Shown here: positions 38,918-47,722 of the stretch, piece after piece
Layout: each line of letters begins with the position of its first letter
Position numbering within the stretch: the first letter of the stretch is position 1
NCBI RefSeq assembly: GCF_014201585.1
Contig: NZ_JACHES010000008.1
Coordinates: 1 to 64,000, forward strand
From: Anoxybacillus tengchongensis
GTDB taxonomy: Bacteria; Bacillota; Bacilli; Bacillales; Anoxybacillaceae
Direction of reading: 5' to 3'
DNA length: 64,000 bases
Notes under the pieces: generated by a model
Databases searched by the model: none
Told to the model about the DNA's origin: nothing
What the model saw: the letters and a program-made list of their open reading frames with translations, nothing else
Translations under genes and position numbers: made by a program

Positions 38918-41701
38918 ATTGGTTGATGGCTGTTCTTCTGTTTGTGTTTCTGTCGTTTCTCCATTTGTTGATTGCCCAGGTGATGAAGCAGGAAGCATAC
39001 GAACGATATTTGACGGATTCGATTCCAATCCAGCAATATCGACAGCAGTAACGTAATACATACCTTGTCTTAACGGTACGCTTTTTTGTTCTCCTTTGCG
39101 TATCGTTGCCATGACTTGAAACGGAGCTGTTTCCGATGCTGTATAGTATACACGATATCCAATGACATCTTGTTCGTGATGTTCGCTCCAAACGAGCGTA
39201 TTTTCTTTTTGATGTACAGCTAGCGGATCTGGCTTTTTTCCGTTTTCTTGAAGCGTTTTTGCGACAAATACATGCTTCCATTGATCATTTTGTGGAAGCA
39301 ATTTGCTCATATCCTTTATATGTTGAATTCCCCATTGTTCAAGTAACGAAGTGCTGATCATTATGCCTTCTTTTGTCAATTCTTTTGGTGTTGTCGGTAA
39401 GGCTACGTATCGTTCTCCGTTTAGTTCAACGAAAGTTCCACTCACTAAATACGAGTCTTCTTTTTTCGGTACAAATGCGGCATTAAACAAGTCACTTTCT
39501 ATAAGTCCGAATCGTTTACAAGTTTCCGATGGGAGCAATCCAGAAATAGCGCAATACGAACGTTTAACAATTCCGCCTGGCATGTGGAACCGCTCTTTTG
39601 GTGCAATAAGTTCTGGGCGAATATCATATGCCCCGTTCATTAACTGTGCCCATAGCAATAAATTTCTTTGGGAATATGACAATCCTTTATAGCTCTTTTC
39701 TAGAGGCTTTGGTGTATCGTATCCCATCCAAGTGCCGAACGTGACATGTGGATTTGTTGCGACAAACCAAGCATCTTTCGTATTTTGGCTCGTTCCTGTT
39801 TTTCCTGCCCAATCGGCTGAAAATTTTAGTTTGCCATTTAAGAAAGCTGCTGTGCCAGAACGAATGACGTCACGCATCATATCAATTGTTAAATAGGCTG
39901 TTTGTGGCGAAAATACTTCTACTGGCTTTGTTTCATGCTCGTATACGACATTTCCATTTTTATCGACAATTTTTTCAATTAAATACGCGTCGATGAACTT
40001 TCCACCATTCGCAAACGTAGCATATGCGTTTACATTTTCTTCAATCGTTACCCCTTTTGTTAAACCGCCAAGCGCAAGCGACAAGTTGCTTCCATCTCCT
40101 GTTGTTAAGCTTGTAAAACCCATTTTTTCCAAGTATGAAATGGGTCGTTGATCGATGATGCGCGCATATGTCCGAATAGCAGGAATGTTATACGATTTTT
40201 TTAGCGCATGGCGAACCGATGTTAAGCCATGCGTTTTTCCATCTGCATTTTTCGGACGGTACGGGCCTTGTTGCGTTGGGATTTCCAAATCGACATCCGG
40301 AATAACAGATCCAGGTTGAACGATACCCATTTCCATTGCTGGTGCATAAACAAGAAGCGGCTTCATCGTTGAACCGTTTGAACGATACGCTTGTGTTGCG
40401 TGATTGAGTTGTTCCCGTTTATAATCTCGTCCACCGACAAAGCTAATGATTCGGCCCGTTTTGTTTTCGATTAGCATAGCCCCCACCTCTACCGGTTGAC
40501 GAACGGAAATGATTTGTCCTGTTTTTTCATCCTTTTTGCGAACGACCGTATCGCTCCCAAAGTACGGATATTTTTCAACAATTGCTTGCATTCGCTCATA
40601 TATGTTTTTATCAATTGTTGTATAAATTGTATAACCATTTTGGCGTAGTTGCTTTTCTGCTTTCTCAGCATATTCTTTATATAGTTGATCGTTTGAGCGC
40701 ACATCTTGTCGTTCATATCCGTCTTTTTTTGCTAATAGATCAATAAAAATATCTTTTGCACGTCGTTCGATTTCAAACGTGAGCCACGGATACTTTTCAA
40801 CAGGAGAAGGTAAGGAAGACACAAAATCTTTCGTAATGTCGTACGCTAGCGCTTCTTTATATTCGTCTTCCGAAATGTATCCCGCTTTTTTCATACGCGA
40901 TAATACAGTTTTCATCCGATTTAGCGCTGGGGATAAATCGTTTTTCAACTCCCCTTCGCTTGTAAACGGTGTATAGCGAAACGGACTTTGTGGTAATCCT
41001 GCTAAAAAAGCCGCTTGTGGCAACGTTAGTTCCTTCGCATCGATGCCGAAAACGCCTTTGGCAGCAGCTTGAACGCCGGCAATATTTCGTCCTGATGCGT
41101 TTCGTCCAAACGGCACAACGTTAATATATGCTTCTAAAATTTCATCTTTCGAAAAAAACTTCTCAAGGCGTAAAGCAAGCAACACTTCTTTTGCTTTTCG
41201 TTCAAATGACACTTCGCTTGTTAAAATTTGATTTTTTACAAGTTGTTGTGTTAATGTACTTCCTCCGCTACGCATGGAGGAGTTTGTTGCTTCTTGAAAA
41301 ATGGCACGTATAATAGCTTTTGGTACAACCCCTTTATGCTCATAAAAATGTTCGTCTTCTGTTGCGATGACCGCTTGAATGAAATAAGGGGAAACTTGTG
41401 AAAGTTTGACTTCGTCACGTTCTAAATCTGAACGAAAATAGCCGAGATACTCGCGATTAGCGAAGTAAATATGTGTTGTTTCTTCATAGTTATAAATATC
41501 TTTTTTCATCTCTTTGTACGGAATCGGTTTGACATCTTTCACAAGTGAGGCGAAATATCCTGCACCGACACCGAAGGCAAAACTGAACGCACATAAACTG
41601 ACAATCAATATAATTAAACATATATTCCAAATGACCTCGTATGTAATTGTAAAATGACGCCATAGTTTTTGCCATGAGAATCGGACTTGTTTTTCTGACA
41701 T
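38915..41701 (-). CDS. Class A penicillin-binding protein with FN3 tail
   Basis: A 928-residue bifunctional peptidoglycan synthase. One N-terminal membrane anchor (about residues 25-50) is followed by a GT51 transglycosylase domain with ATEDEHFYEHKG (Glu near 115) and GGSTLTQQLVKN. The transpeptidase domain has SxxK at 444 (STMK), SYN at 503 and KTG at 634. A fibronectin type III domain lies near residues 845-910, followed by a Ser/Thr/Glu-rich end. ATG 41701 follows GGGAGGTC. It is of PBP1A type; the precise orthologue (PonA, PbpF, PbpG) cannot be assigned from this alone. Confidence 0.9.
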   Translation of the reverse strand: MSEKQVRFSWQKLWRHFTITYEVIWNICLIILIVSLCAFSFAFGVGAGYFASLVKDVKPIPYKEMKKDIYNYEETTHIYFANREYLGYFRSDLERDEVKLSQVSPYFIQAVIATEDEHFYEHKGVVPKAIIRAIFQEATNSSMRSGGSTLTQQLVKNQILTSEVSFERKAKEVLLALRLEKFFSKDEILEAYINVVPFGRNASGRNIAGVQAAAKGVFGIDAKELTLPQAAFLAGLPQSPFRYTPFTSEGELKNDLSPALNRMKTVLSRMKKAGYISEDEYKEALAYDITKDFVSSLPSPVEKYPWLTFEIERRAKDIFIDLLAKKDGYERQDVRSNDQLYKEYAEKAEKQLRQNGYTIYTTIDKNIYERMQAIVEKYPYFGSDTVVRKKDEKTGQIISVRQPVEVGAMLIENKTGRIISFVGGRDYKREQLNHATQAYRSNGSTMKPLLVYAPAMEMGIVQPGSVIPDVDLEIPTQQGPYRPKNADGKTHGLTSVRHALKKSYNIPAIRTYARIIDQRPISYLEKMGFTSLTTGDGSNLSLALGGLTKGVTIEENVNAYATFANGGKFIDAYLIEKIVDKNGNVVYEHETKPVEVFSPQTAYLTIDMMRDVIRSGTAAFLNGKLKFSADWAGKTGTSQNTKDAWFVATNPHVTFGTWMGYDTPKPLEKSYKGLSYSQRNLLLWAQLMNGAYDIRPELIAPKERFHMPGGIVKRSYCAISGLLPSETCKRFGLIESDLFNAAFVPKKEDSYLVSGTFVELNGERYVALPTTPKELTKEGIMISTSLLEQWGIQHIKDMSKLLPQNDQWKHVFVAKTLQENGKKPDPLAVHQKENTLVWSEHHEQDVIGYRVYYTASETAPFQVMATIRKGEQKSVPLRQGMYYVTAVDIAGLESNPSNIVRMLPASSPGQSTNGETTETQTEEQPSTN

Positions 41702-41788
41702 GGTGACCTCCCATCCGTATTGTATTTTCATTATTATATCATAATTTGTCTGTTCGTATCGGGGAATGTCTAAATTTGTTTGAAGATC

Positions 41789-41817
41789 TTGACAATGGTT
41801 TATGATTTATGATAAAA
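41789..41817 (+). promoter_or_regulatory. tyrS promoter
   Basis: Perfect -35 TTGACA (41789-41794) with a weak -10 (GATAAA or ATAAAA, 41811-41817) at 16-17 bases. Confidence 0.6.
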
Positions 41818-41839
41818 GAGAGTATGCTAATATGTAAAT

Positions 41840-42085
41840 AGTCGAGCGATGAGCGGAATGAGTAGTGCTTATCTCCCTGCGAACAGAGAGCTAGTGGTTG
41901 GTGCGAACTAGCGCATAGGTGAGCATGAATTACCTCCGTGAGCATCTTTTGCGAACCGCTTGTGCGAAAGTAGCAAAAGACGGTGTAGACCGTTATGTCA
42001 ATGAAGTGAGAGAACATGTCCGTTCTCTAAGTAGGGTGGTACCGCGATGAAACTCGTCCCTTCGTGTGAAGGGCGAGTTTTTTTG
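41840..42085 (+). ncRNA. T-box leader of tyrS (tyrosine)
   Basis: The T-box sequence AGGGTGGTACCGCG lies at 42033-42046, followed by a strong terminator stem (AACTCGTCCCTTC / GAAGGGCGAGTT) and T7. A TAC triplet at 41931-41933 within GAATTACCTCC is the likely Tyr specifier. Stem III is visible as GAGAGAAC / GTTCTCT before the T-box. It occupies the gap between the PBP gene and tyrS. The 5' end is approximate. Confidence 0.93.
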
Positions 42086-42115
42086 TTTGAATCCAAAAAG
42101 GAAAGGATGGTTGGA

Positions 42116-43375
42116 ATGAATTTGCTTCAAGACTTACAATTTCGTGGTTTAATTAATCAAGTGACGGACGAAGATGGGTTAAAAGCACTGTTGGTAGAAG
42201 AAAGTGTAAAAGTATATTGCGGTTTTGATCCAACGGCAGATAGTTTGCATATTGGTCATCTTCTCCCGATTTTAATGTTGCGTCGTTTCCAACAAGCAGG
42301 TCATCAACCGATTGCGCTCGTCGGAGGAGCAACAGGACTCATTGGAGATCCGAGCGGGAAAAAAGCAGAGCGAAAATTGAATGAAAAAGAAACTGTTGCA
42401 TATTACAGTGAGCGAATTAAACAACAGTTAAGTCGCTTTTTAGATTTTGACAATGACAATAATCCAGCTATTATCGCAAATAACTACGAATGGATTGGTT
42501 CGCTTGATGTTATTACGTTTTTGCGTGATGTTGGGAAAAACTTTGGGATTAACTACATGCTTGCGAAAGAATCTGTACAGTCGCGATTAGAAACCGGTAT
42601 TTCATTTACAGAATTTAGTTATATGATTTTACAGGCGTATGACTTTTTAAAGCTGTATGAAATGTACGGCTGTAAGTTGCAAGTAGGCGGTAGTGATCAG
42701 TGGGGGAACATTACAGCCGGATTAGAGCTCATTCGGAAAACAGAAGAAGATGCCAAAGTGTTCGGATTAACTGTTCCGCTCGTAACAAAAGCAGATGGAA
42801 CGAAATTCGGGAAAACAGAAGGTGGGGCTGTATGGCTTGATGCTGATAAAACGTCGCCATATGAGTTCTATCAATTTTGGATTAATACAGATGATCGTGA
42901 TGTTGTAAAATATTTAAAATATTTCACGTTTTTATCGCATGAAGAAATTCTCGAATTGGAAAAACAAACGGCTGAAGCCCCAGAAAAGCGTGCAGCCCAA
43001 AAGGCGTTAGCTGCGGAAATGACACGCCTTGTTCATGGAGAGGAAGCATTGAAGCAGGCGATTAACATTTCTGAAGCACTCTTTAGCGGGGACGTATCCA
43101 AACTCACAGCAAATGAAATTGAACAAGGTTTTAAAGATGTACCATCGTATGTATGTCATGAAAAGGAAGTAGCACTTATTGATTTGCTCGTTGCAAGCGG
43201 TATTTGCCCATCGAAGCGCCAAGCGCGTGAGGACGTCACAAATGGGGCTATTTACGTAAATGGTGAACGTGTACAAGATGTAAGTAAGATGATGACAGAA
43301 GAAGATCGCATGGAAGGCCGATTTACAATTATTCGTCGTGGTAAGAAGAAGTATTACTTAATTCGTTATGCATAA
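42116..43375 (+). CDS. tyrS: Tyrosine--tRNA ligase
   Basis: A 419-residue class I synthetase charging tRNA-Tyr. HIGH appears as HIGHLLP near residue 48, the KMSKS equivalent as KFGKTEGG near residue 230, and a C-terminal S4 domain (SKRQAREDVTNGAIYVNGE) binds the tRNA. ATG 42116 gives the family N-terminus NLLQDLQFRGL; an ATG three codons earlier is possible. The T-box upstream senses uncharged tRNA-Tyr. Confidence 0.97.
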   Translation: MNLLQDLQFRGLINQVTDEDGLKALLVEESVKVYCGFDPTADSLHIGHLLPILMLRRFQQAGHQPIALVGGATGLIGDPSGKKAERKLNEKETVAYYSERIKQQLSRFLDFDNDNNPAIIANNYEWIGSLDVITFLRDVGKNFGINYMLAKESVQSRLETGISFTEFSYMILQAYDFLKLYEMYGCKLQVGGSDQWGNITAGLELIRKTEEDAKVFGLTVPLVTKADGTKFGKTEGGAVWLDADKTSPYEFYQFWINTDDRDVVKYLKYFTFLSHEEILELEKQTAEAPEKRAAQKALAAEMTRLVHGEEALKQAINISEALFSGDVSKLTANEIEQGFKDVPSYVCHEKEVALIDLLVASGICPSKRQAREDVTNGAIYVNGERVQDVSKMMTEEDRMEGRFTIIRRGKKKYYLIRYA

Positions 43376-43411
43376 AAAATCCTCTCTGCTATAAGCAGAG
43401 AGGATTTTTTC
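43375..43411. terminator. Bidirectional terminator, tyrS / rpsD
   Basis: AAAAATCCTCTCTGCT / AGCAGAGAGGATTTTT with a short loop. Confidence 0.93.
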
Positions 43412-43412
43412 A

Positions 43413-44015
43413 TTAACGAGAGTAGAACTCAACGATTAATGCTTCGTTAATCTCAGCAGGCAATTCAGAACGTTCAGGGAAACGAGTGTAAGTACCTTCT
43501 AATTTGTCTGCATCAAGCGTTAAATAGTCAGGTACGAAGTTGTTCACTTCAAGCGCTTCTTTAATAATTTGAAGGTTGCGAGACTTTTCGCGAACAGAAA
43601 TCGTTTGACCTGGTTTCACACGGTAAGATGGAATGTCAACGCGACTGCCATCAACTAAAATGTGACCATGGTTGACTAATTGACGAGCTTGACGACGAGT
43701 GCGCGCGAAACCTAGACGGTAAACAAGGTTGTCTAAGCGAGACTCGAGTAAGATCATAAAGTTTTCACCATGTTTACCATGCATTTTACCTGCTTCTTCA
43801 AACGTTTTACGGAATTGACGTTCGTTTACACCGTACATATGGCGAAGTTTTTGCTTCTCTTGAAGCTGCATGCCGTATTCAGATAGTTTTTTGCGTTGTC
43901 CTGGACCATGTTGACCTGGTGGGTAAGGACGTTTTTGTAATTCTTTACCTGTGCCGCTTAACGAAATACCGAGGCGGCGAGAAATTTTCCATGTTGGACC
44001 TGTATAACGAGCCAT
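43413..44015 (-). CDS. rpsD: 30S ribosomal protein S4
   Basis: 200 residues. [20 protein letters not shown] is the classic start, and the S4 domain follows ([20 protein letters not shown] and [10 protein letters not shown]). It is a primary 16S-binding protein that nucleates 30S assembly and, in bacilli, represses its own mRNA by binding the leader. ATG 44015 follows AAAGGAGGAGC. It is a monocistronic gene convergent with tyrS, as in B. subtilis. Confidence 0.98.
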   Translation of the reverse strand: MARYTGPTWKISRRLGISLSGTGKELQKRPYPPGQHGPGQRKKLSEYGMQLQEKQKLRHMYGVNERQFRKTFEEAGKMHGKHGENFMILLESRLDNLVYRLGFARTRRQARQLVNHGHILVDGSRVDIPSYRVKPGQTISVREKSRNLQIIKEALEVNNFVPDYLTLDADKLEGTYTRFPERSELPAEINEALIVEFYSR

Positions 44016-44212
44016 AAATGCTCCTCCTTTGTTTTTATTTTTGGTAAAATAAAAACAGTCGTGCCTCACCATTCATCGCCATTTTGTTTTCATGTATCCT
44101 CGCCCTAGCAGCTGAGAGTTACACGATACAACCTCCGATGAGAGAATGATGCTCTCTATGGGGAACAAAATGGACATACAAATGTGAGCACAAAGGCTGC
44201 AATATTTTACAC
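44016..44212 (-). ncRNA. Structured rpsD leader, candidate S4 autoregulatory RNA
   Basis: The promoter at 44220-44248 gives a leader of about 197 bases. A long-range helix is visible: AACAAAATGG at 44164-44173 pairs with CCATTTTGTT at 44079-44088, enclosing internal stems such as AGAGAGCATCATTCTCTC. In B. subtilis and relatives S4 protein represses rpsD through a pseudoknotted leader; the position and size fit, but I could not confirm the exact motif by eye. Confidence 0.65.
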
Positions 44213-44219
44213 AAAGGCT

Positions 44220-44248
44220 ATTATAGTTTTTTTTTGCGTCTGAGTCAA
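44220..44248 (-). promoter_or_regulatory. rpsD promoter
   Basis: Read on the minus strand: TTGACT (44243-44248), a 17-base A-rich spacer, TATAAT (44220-44225). This is a very strong vegetative promoter, as expected for a ribosomal protein. Confidence 0.85.
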
Positions 44249-44265
44249 TAATTTTTGTATAGTCT

Positions 44266-44294
44266 TTATCATAAGGATTATGGTATGATATAAT
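44266..44294 (+). promoter_or_regulatory. dgcP promoter
   Basis: TTATCA (44266-44271), 17 bases, TATAAT (44289-44294), the same -35 hexamer as at murC. A weak stem AGTTTC / GAAACT followed by a T-run (about 44308-44345) lies in the leader. Nothing else is clear between here and the gene. Confidence 0.65.
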
Positions 44295-44387
44295 CAATAG
44301 GTCCTCAGTTTCAGAAATATTACAGAAACTCTCATTTTTTTATTTATATGGTTCATACATATAAAGAGAGGAAGTACGTGCGGGTGA

Positions 44388-46244
44388 GTGAAAAAAATGA
44401 ACGTTCAAGAACGCAATCAATATGCAATATTTAAGCAAAGGTTTTTTGATTGGTTTTTAAGTGAAGAAGATTTTACGGATTTACCTCGCATGATTCAAGC
44501 ACTAATTGCCCTACTGAAACACGAATTTCGTTTATTAGATGTTACGTTTTACACGTTGAACCCGTTTAAGCATGTCTTTGAACCTGAAATGACGACAGAC
44601 CGGACGATTGAACAGCAACGAGAAAAACACATCATTCCATTTGATGATCAGTTGAAAAAACAATTTGATGATGTTGTGATTTTGGATAGTGGTAACGAAA
44701 TCAAAACGGTTCAATTTGGTATACATTTTTCAGAAGATTCATGCGGACTCGTTCGTTTTCAGCTGCATGAACGAGATATGTTGCCGAAAGCGTTTATCAA
44801 ACAAATGAAACGTGATTTTTTAAAAGTGTTTGCTCGCATTCGTAAAGTGTCCGAAGTGTTAAGCGAAGAAAAAAGATATGAACAGTTACATCGGGCGGCA
44901 ACAAAAATTCATGCATCGATGAATATTGGAGATGTGCTTGAAGAAATTGTGAAAACATTAAAAGAAGTGTATCCGACGTTTACGTGTCATTTATTTTTAT
45001 CGTATGATAGCACGACAGATCGTGACTTGCCGATTAAACTACTGACGTTTGAAAATGAAGATGAGCATATGGGGGCCATGCAAGCGTATGTGACGGGACA
45101 AATCCAACTTCACGATTCGCTCGTTCATAAAAAGTCTGTCATTTATGCTCCGATTAAAGGGGCGCAAGGGATTTACGGTGTCATTGAAATGATTGCGCCG
45201 ACGATCATGGAACTTCCAGAGCGGGAAATGCGATTTATTTCGTTACTGGCAAATACGGCTGGTAGCGCATTAGAGAATGCAAAATTATATGAACAATCGA
45301 AACGATTAATTGCTGATTTACAACTCATTAATGAAACGATTCACCACTTAAATACAAATTTACGTTTCCAAGATGCGCTACAATTTATGATTGAAAAAAT
45401 TAAAACATCGTTTGATGCGCAGGAAGTCGGTTTTATTATTTTACAAGAAAAAGAGCGAAAAGTACTTCCTGGTAGTACGGATTTTTTTCAATCACGTGAA
45501 GCAAAGCCATATGTTGATTTCGTTTTTCATCGCATTCAACATCCGCGTGATACGTTATTTTTAGGTGATGTAAAAATTCATAGCAACTATACGAAACGTT
45601 TTCGTTCGCTGATGGCTGTACCGATGATGCGCGGGATGATGAAAGGTGTAGCGATTGTTTTACATCAAGAAGCATATCATTTTTCATTTGATATGTTTAA
45701 ATTGTTGCAGTCGCTTATTCATCATTCGACATTGGCATTTACAAACGCAGCGTTGCGCGAAGAACTCGAACGAATGGTCATTACAGATCGATTAACGAAT
45801 TTATATGCACGTCATTATTTAGATGAACGTATTCAACGTTCGATGGAAGAGGACGGTCTAGGTACATTTATTTTAATAGACATTGATAATTTCAAAAAAA
45901 TAAATGATACGTACGGACATCAAGTTGGTGATGAAATTATTATTCAAGTAGCGAATATTATTAAAGCAAACATTCGCCAAAATGATATTGGGGCTCGATG
46001 GGGAGGAGAAGAACTCGCCATTTATTTACCAAAAGTGTCTATTAATGCAGGTTTATCTATTGCAAACCGTTTAGTACAAAAAGTTCGTGAGTTGACAAAT
46101 CCTCCTGTGACCATTTCTTGTGGCGTATCGTATTGGAAGAAAAATCGCGCAGATTCCGTGAAGGAGCTATTCAATCGTGCCGATGAAGCGTTATATACCG
46201 CGAAACGGACAGGAAAAAACCGCGTTGTTGTGCAAGAATACTAA
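44388..46244 (+). CDS. dgcP: Diguanylate cyclase with GAF domains
   Basis: 618 residues that make cyclic-di-GMP from two GTP. The N-terminal 450 residues contain GAF-like sensory domains (for example around 165-305 and 310-450), and the C-terminal GGDEF domain reads GGEEL at 539-543. An inhibitory I-site RQND at 530-533 lies exactly five residues before it, so product feedback is likely. There are no membrane segments. The start is uncertain between GTG 44388 and ATG 44397. It matches the B. subtilis DgcP (YtrP) in domains and in its place near rpsD and ytsP. Confidence 0.9.
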   Translation: MKKMNVQERNQYAIFKQRFFDWFLSEEDFTDLPRMIQALIALLKHEFRLLDVTFYTLNPFKHVFEPEMTTDRTIEQQREKHIIPFDDQLKKQFDDVVILDSGNEIKTVQFGIHFSEDSCGLVRFQLHERDMLPKAFIKQMKRDFLKVFARIRKVSEVLSEEKRYEQLHRAATKIHASMNIGDVLEEIVKTLKEVYPTFTCHLFLSYDSTTDRDLPIKLLTFENEDEHMGAMQAYVTGQIQLHDSLVHKKSVIYAPIKGAQGIYGVIEMIAPTIMELPEREMRFISLLANTAGSALENAKLYEQSKRLIADLQLINETIHHLNTNLRFQDALQFMIEKIKTSFDAQEVGFIILQEKERKVLPGSTDFFQSREAKPYVDFVFHRIQHPRDTLFLGDVKIHSNYTKRFRSLMAVPMMRGMMKGVAIVLHQEAYHFSFDMFKLLQSLIHHSTLAFTNAALREELERMVITDRLTNLYARHYLDERIQRSMEEDGLGTFILIDIDNFKKINDTYGHQVGDEIIIQVANIIKANIRQNDIGARWGGEELAIYLPKVSINAGLSIANRLVQKVRELTNPPVTISCGVSYWKKNRADSVKELFNRADEALYTAKRTGKNRVVVQEY

Positions 46245-46275
46245 AAAGAGGCCAGTTTATCGGCCTCTTTCTTAT
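46243..46275. terminator. Bidirectional terminator, dgcP / ytsP
   Basis: AAGAGGCC and GGCCTCTT around an eight-base loop, with T-rich flanks on both sides. Confidence 0.85.
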
Positions 46276-46757
46276 ATGTCGAGATAGTGAACGAGCGTTT
46301 GAACAAACCGTTGTAAATGTTGTTCATCTATTTCATCGAAACGATTTTTTATTGGACTGTCAATATCAAGTACACCAATGATACGGCTATCTTTCATCAT
46401 TGGAATGACAATTTCAGATTGAGATGCTGCATCACATGCGATGTGACCCGGGAACGTATGAACATCCGCAACGCGTATCGTTCGTCTTTCAGCAGCGGCT
46501 GTTCCGCATACCCCTTTGCCGAATGGAATGCGCACACATGCTGGCAATCCTTGGAATGGTCCGAGCACGAGTTCATCCCCTTCAGCTATATAAAAACCGA
46601 CCCAATTAATATCGTGTAAAAAGTAATTCAATAAAGCGGAAGCATTCGCTAAGTTCGCTACAACATTTTTTTCATCCGAAATTAACGCTTTTAATTGTTC
46701 GATGACAAGTGTGTAATTTTCTTCTCTTGTCCCTTTGTATGTTTGTGCATGAAACAT
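46272..46757 (-). CDS. ytsP: GAF-domain free methionine-(R)-sulfoxide reductase
   Basis: A 161-residue single GAF domain of the fRMsr type. Conserved cysteines are at LPACVRIPFGKGVCGTAA (two of the catalytic set) and IACDAAS, and the active-site motif VIPM follows. The enzyme reduces free methionine R-sulfoxide. ATG 46757 has AGAGGAG about ten bases upstream. It follows hisJ by 13 bases and is probably cotranscribed with it. Confidence 0.9.
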   Translation of the reverse strand: MFHAQTYKGTREENYTLVIEQLKALISDEKNVVANLANASALLNYFLHDINWVGFYIAEGDELVLGPFQGLPACVRIPFGKGVCGTAAAERRTIRVADVHTFPGHIACDAASQSEIVIPMMKDSRIIGVLDIDSPIKNRFDEIDEQHLQRFVQTLVHYLDI

Positions 46758-46770
46758 GTTTTTCACTCCT

Positions 46771-47559
46771 CTATATCAACATATGTTCGACTCCTTGGTG
46801 AAGGCCAGCAACCGAGTGGGCATCTGAGCCATACACGAGAGGAATACCGCGTTTGACGGCTTCTTTTACGACCCAATGAGGTGGATATGGCTCTAAACAG
46901 AGTGGTTTTACTACCCCAGCCCCGTTATAATCGAGTTCCAATTGCCGATTTTTCATTTCATCAAGAATGTGCGTAATGATTTTTGCTTCATCGTACTCAC
47001 ACGGATAGGCGCGTTGAAACTTGTGAATAAGCGTGAGGTGACCGATGCGTTTTGGTTTGTATGACCCTAAATCAGCAACGACAGAAGCTAAAACGGTTTT
47101 GTAATATGCATCATATACTCGTTCAATAGATTGAAAAGCTGCAATGATGTCGCCAAACATTTCTTCGCTATAATCGATACACATGTATCGATCGTCAATG
47201 AGTAAAAAATGAACAGATAAAATGCTGTCGTCTAATTGTGGACCAATTTTATTTAAAAATTCCTTCGTTTTTTGTTCATATCCGACGATAAAATCAACTT
47301 CTAATCCGATGCGGATACGAATATGTCTTTCGTACTGTTTTTTTAATGATTGTAAAATTGATACGTATGATGCTAGCTGTTCTTCTTTCATCGCGCTATC
47401 TTGGTAAGGGGTTGGGTCTATAAATCCTTTCGGAAGCGGTGCGTGTTCGGTAAATGAAATATCTGTATAGCCAAGCGAAATGGCTGTTTCGATGTATGTA
47501 TGCAACGCATCATCGCTTCCATGAGGACAAAACGGTGTATGAATATGTCCGTCACGCAC
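46771..47559 (-). CDS. hisJ: Histidinol-phosphatase (PHP family)
   Basis: A 262-residue PHP-type metallophosphatase. The metal site begins with DGHIHTPFCPHG; further ligands are in FTEHAPLP, GLEVDFI, SVHFLLID and YGSDAHSV. It removes phosphate from histidinol phosphate in histidine synthesis. The GTG at 47559 is chosen because AAAGAGGTG lies upstream; the frame is open 11 codons earlier. The gene is away from any his operon, as is usual for bacillar hisJ. Confidence 0.92.
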   Translation of the reverse strand: MRDGHIHTPFCPHGSDDALHTYIETAISLGYTDISFTEHAPLPKGFIDPTPYQDSAMKEEQLASYVSILQSLKKQYERHIRIRIGLEVDFIVGYEQKTKEFLNKIGPQLDDSILSVHFLLIDDRYMCIDYSEEMFGDIIAAFQSIERVYDAYYKTVLASVVADLGSYKPKRIGHLTLIHKFQRAYPCEYDEAKIITHILDEMKNRQLELDYNGAGVVKPLCLEPYPPHWVVKEAVKRGIPLVYGSDAHSVAGLHQGVEHMLI

Positions 47560-47722
47560 GTTGTTCACCTCTTTAGGCGCAAAGTTCGACAAAAATCACG
47601 TTTTTTAGGAAAAAAATTAAAATTTTTGCTCAAAAAATGTTGCTAACATGGTATCATAAAATCATTGAAAAGAAAATGCCTTCTCCACAAAAAAAGAACG
47701 CTTGACAACAAGGAGGCCCATT

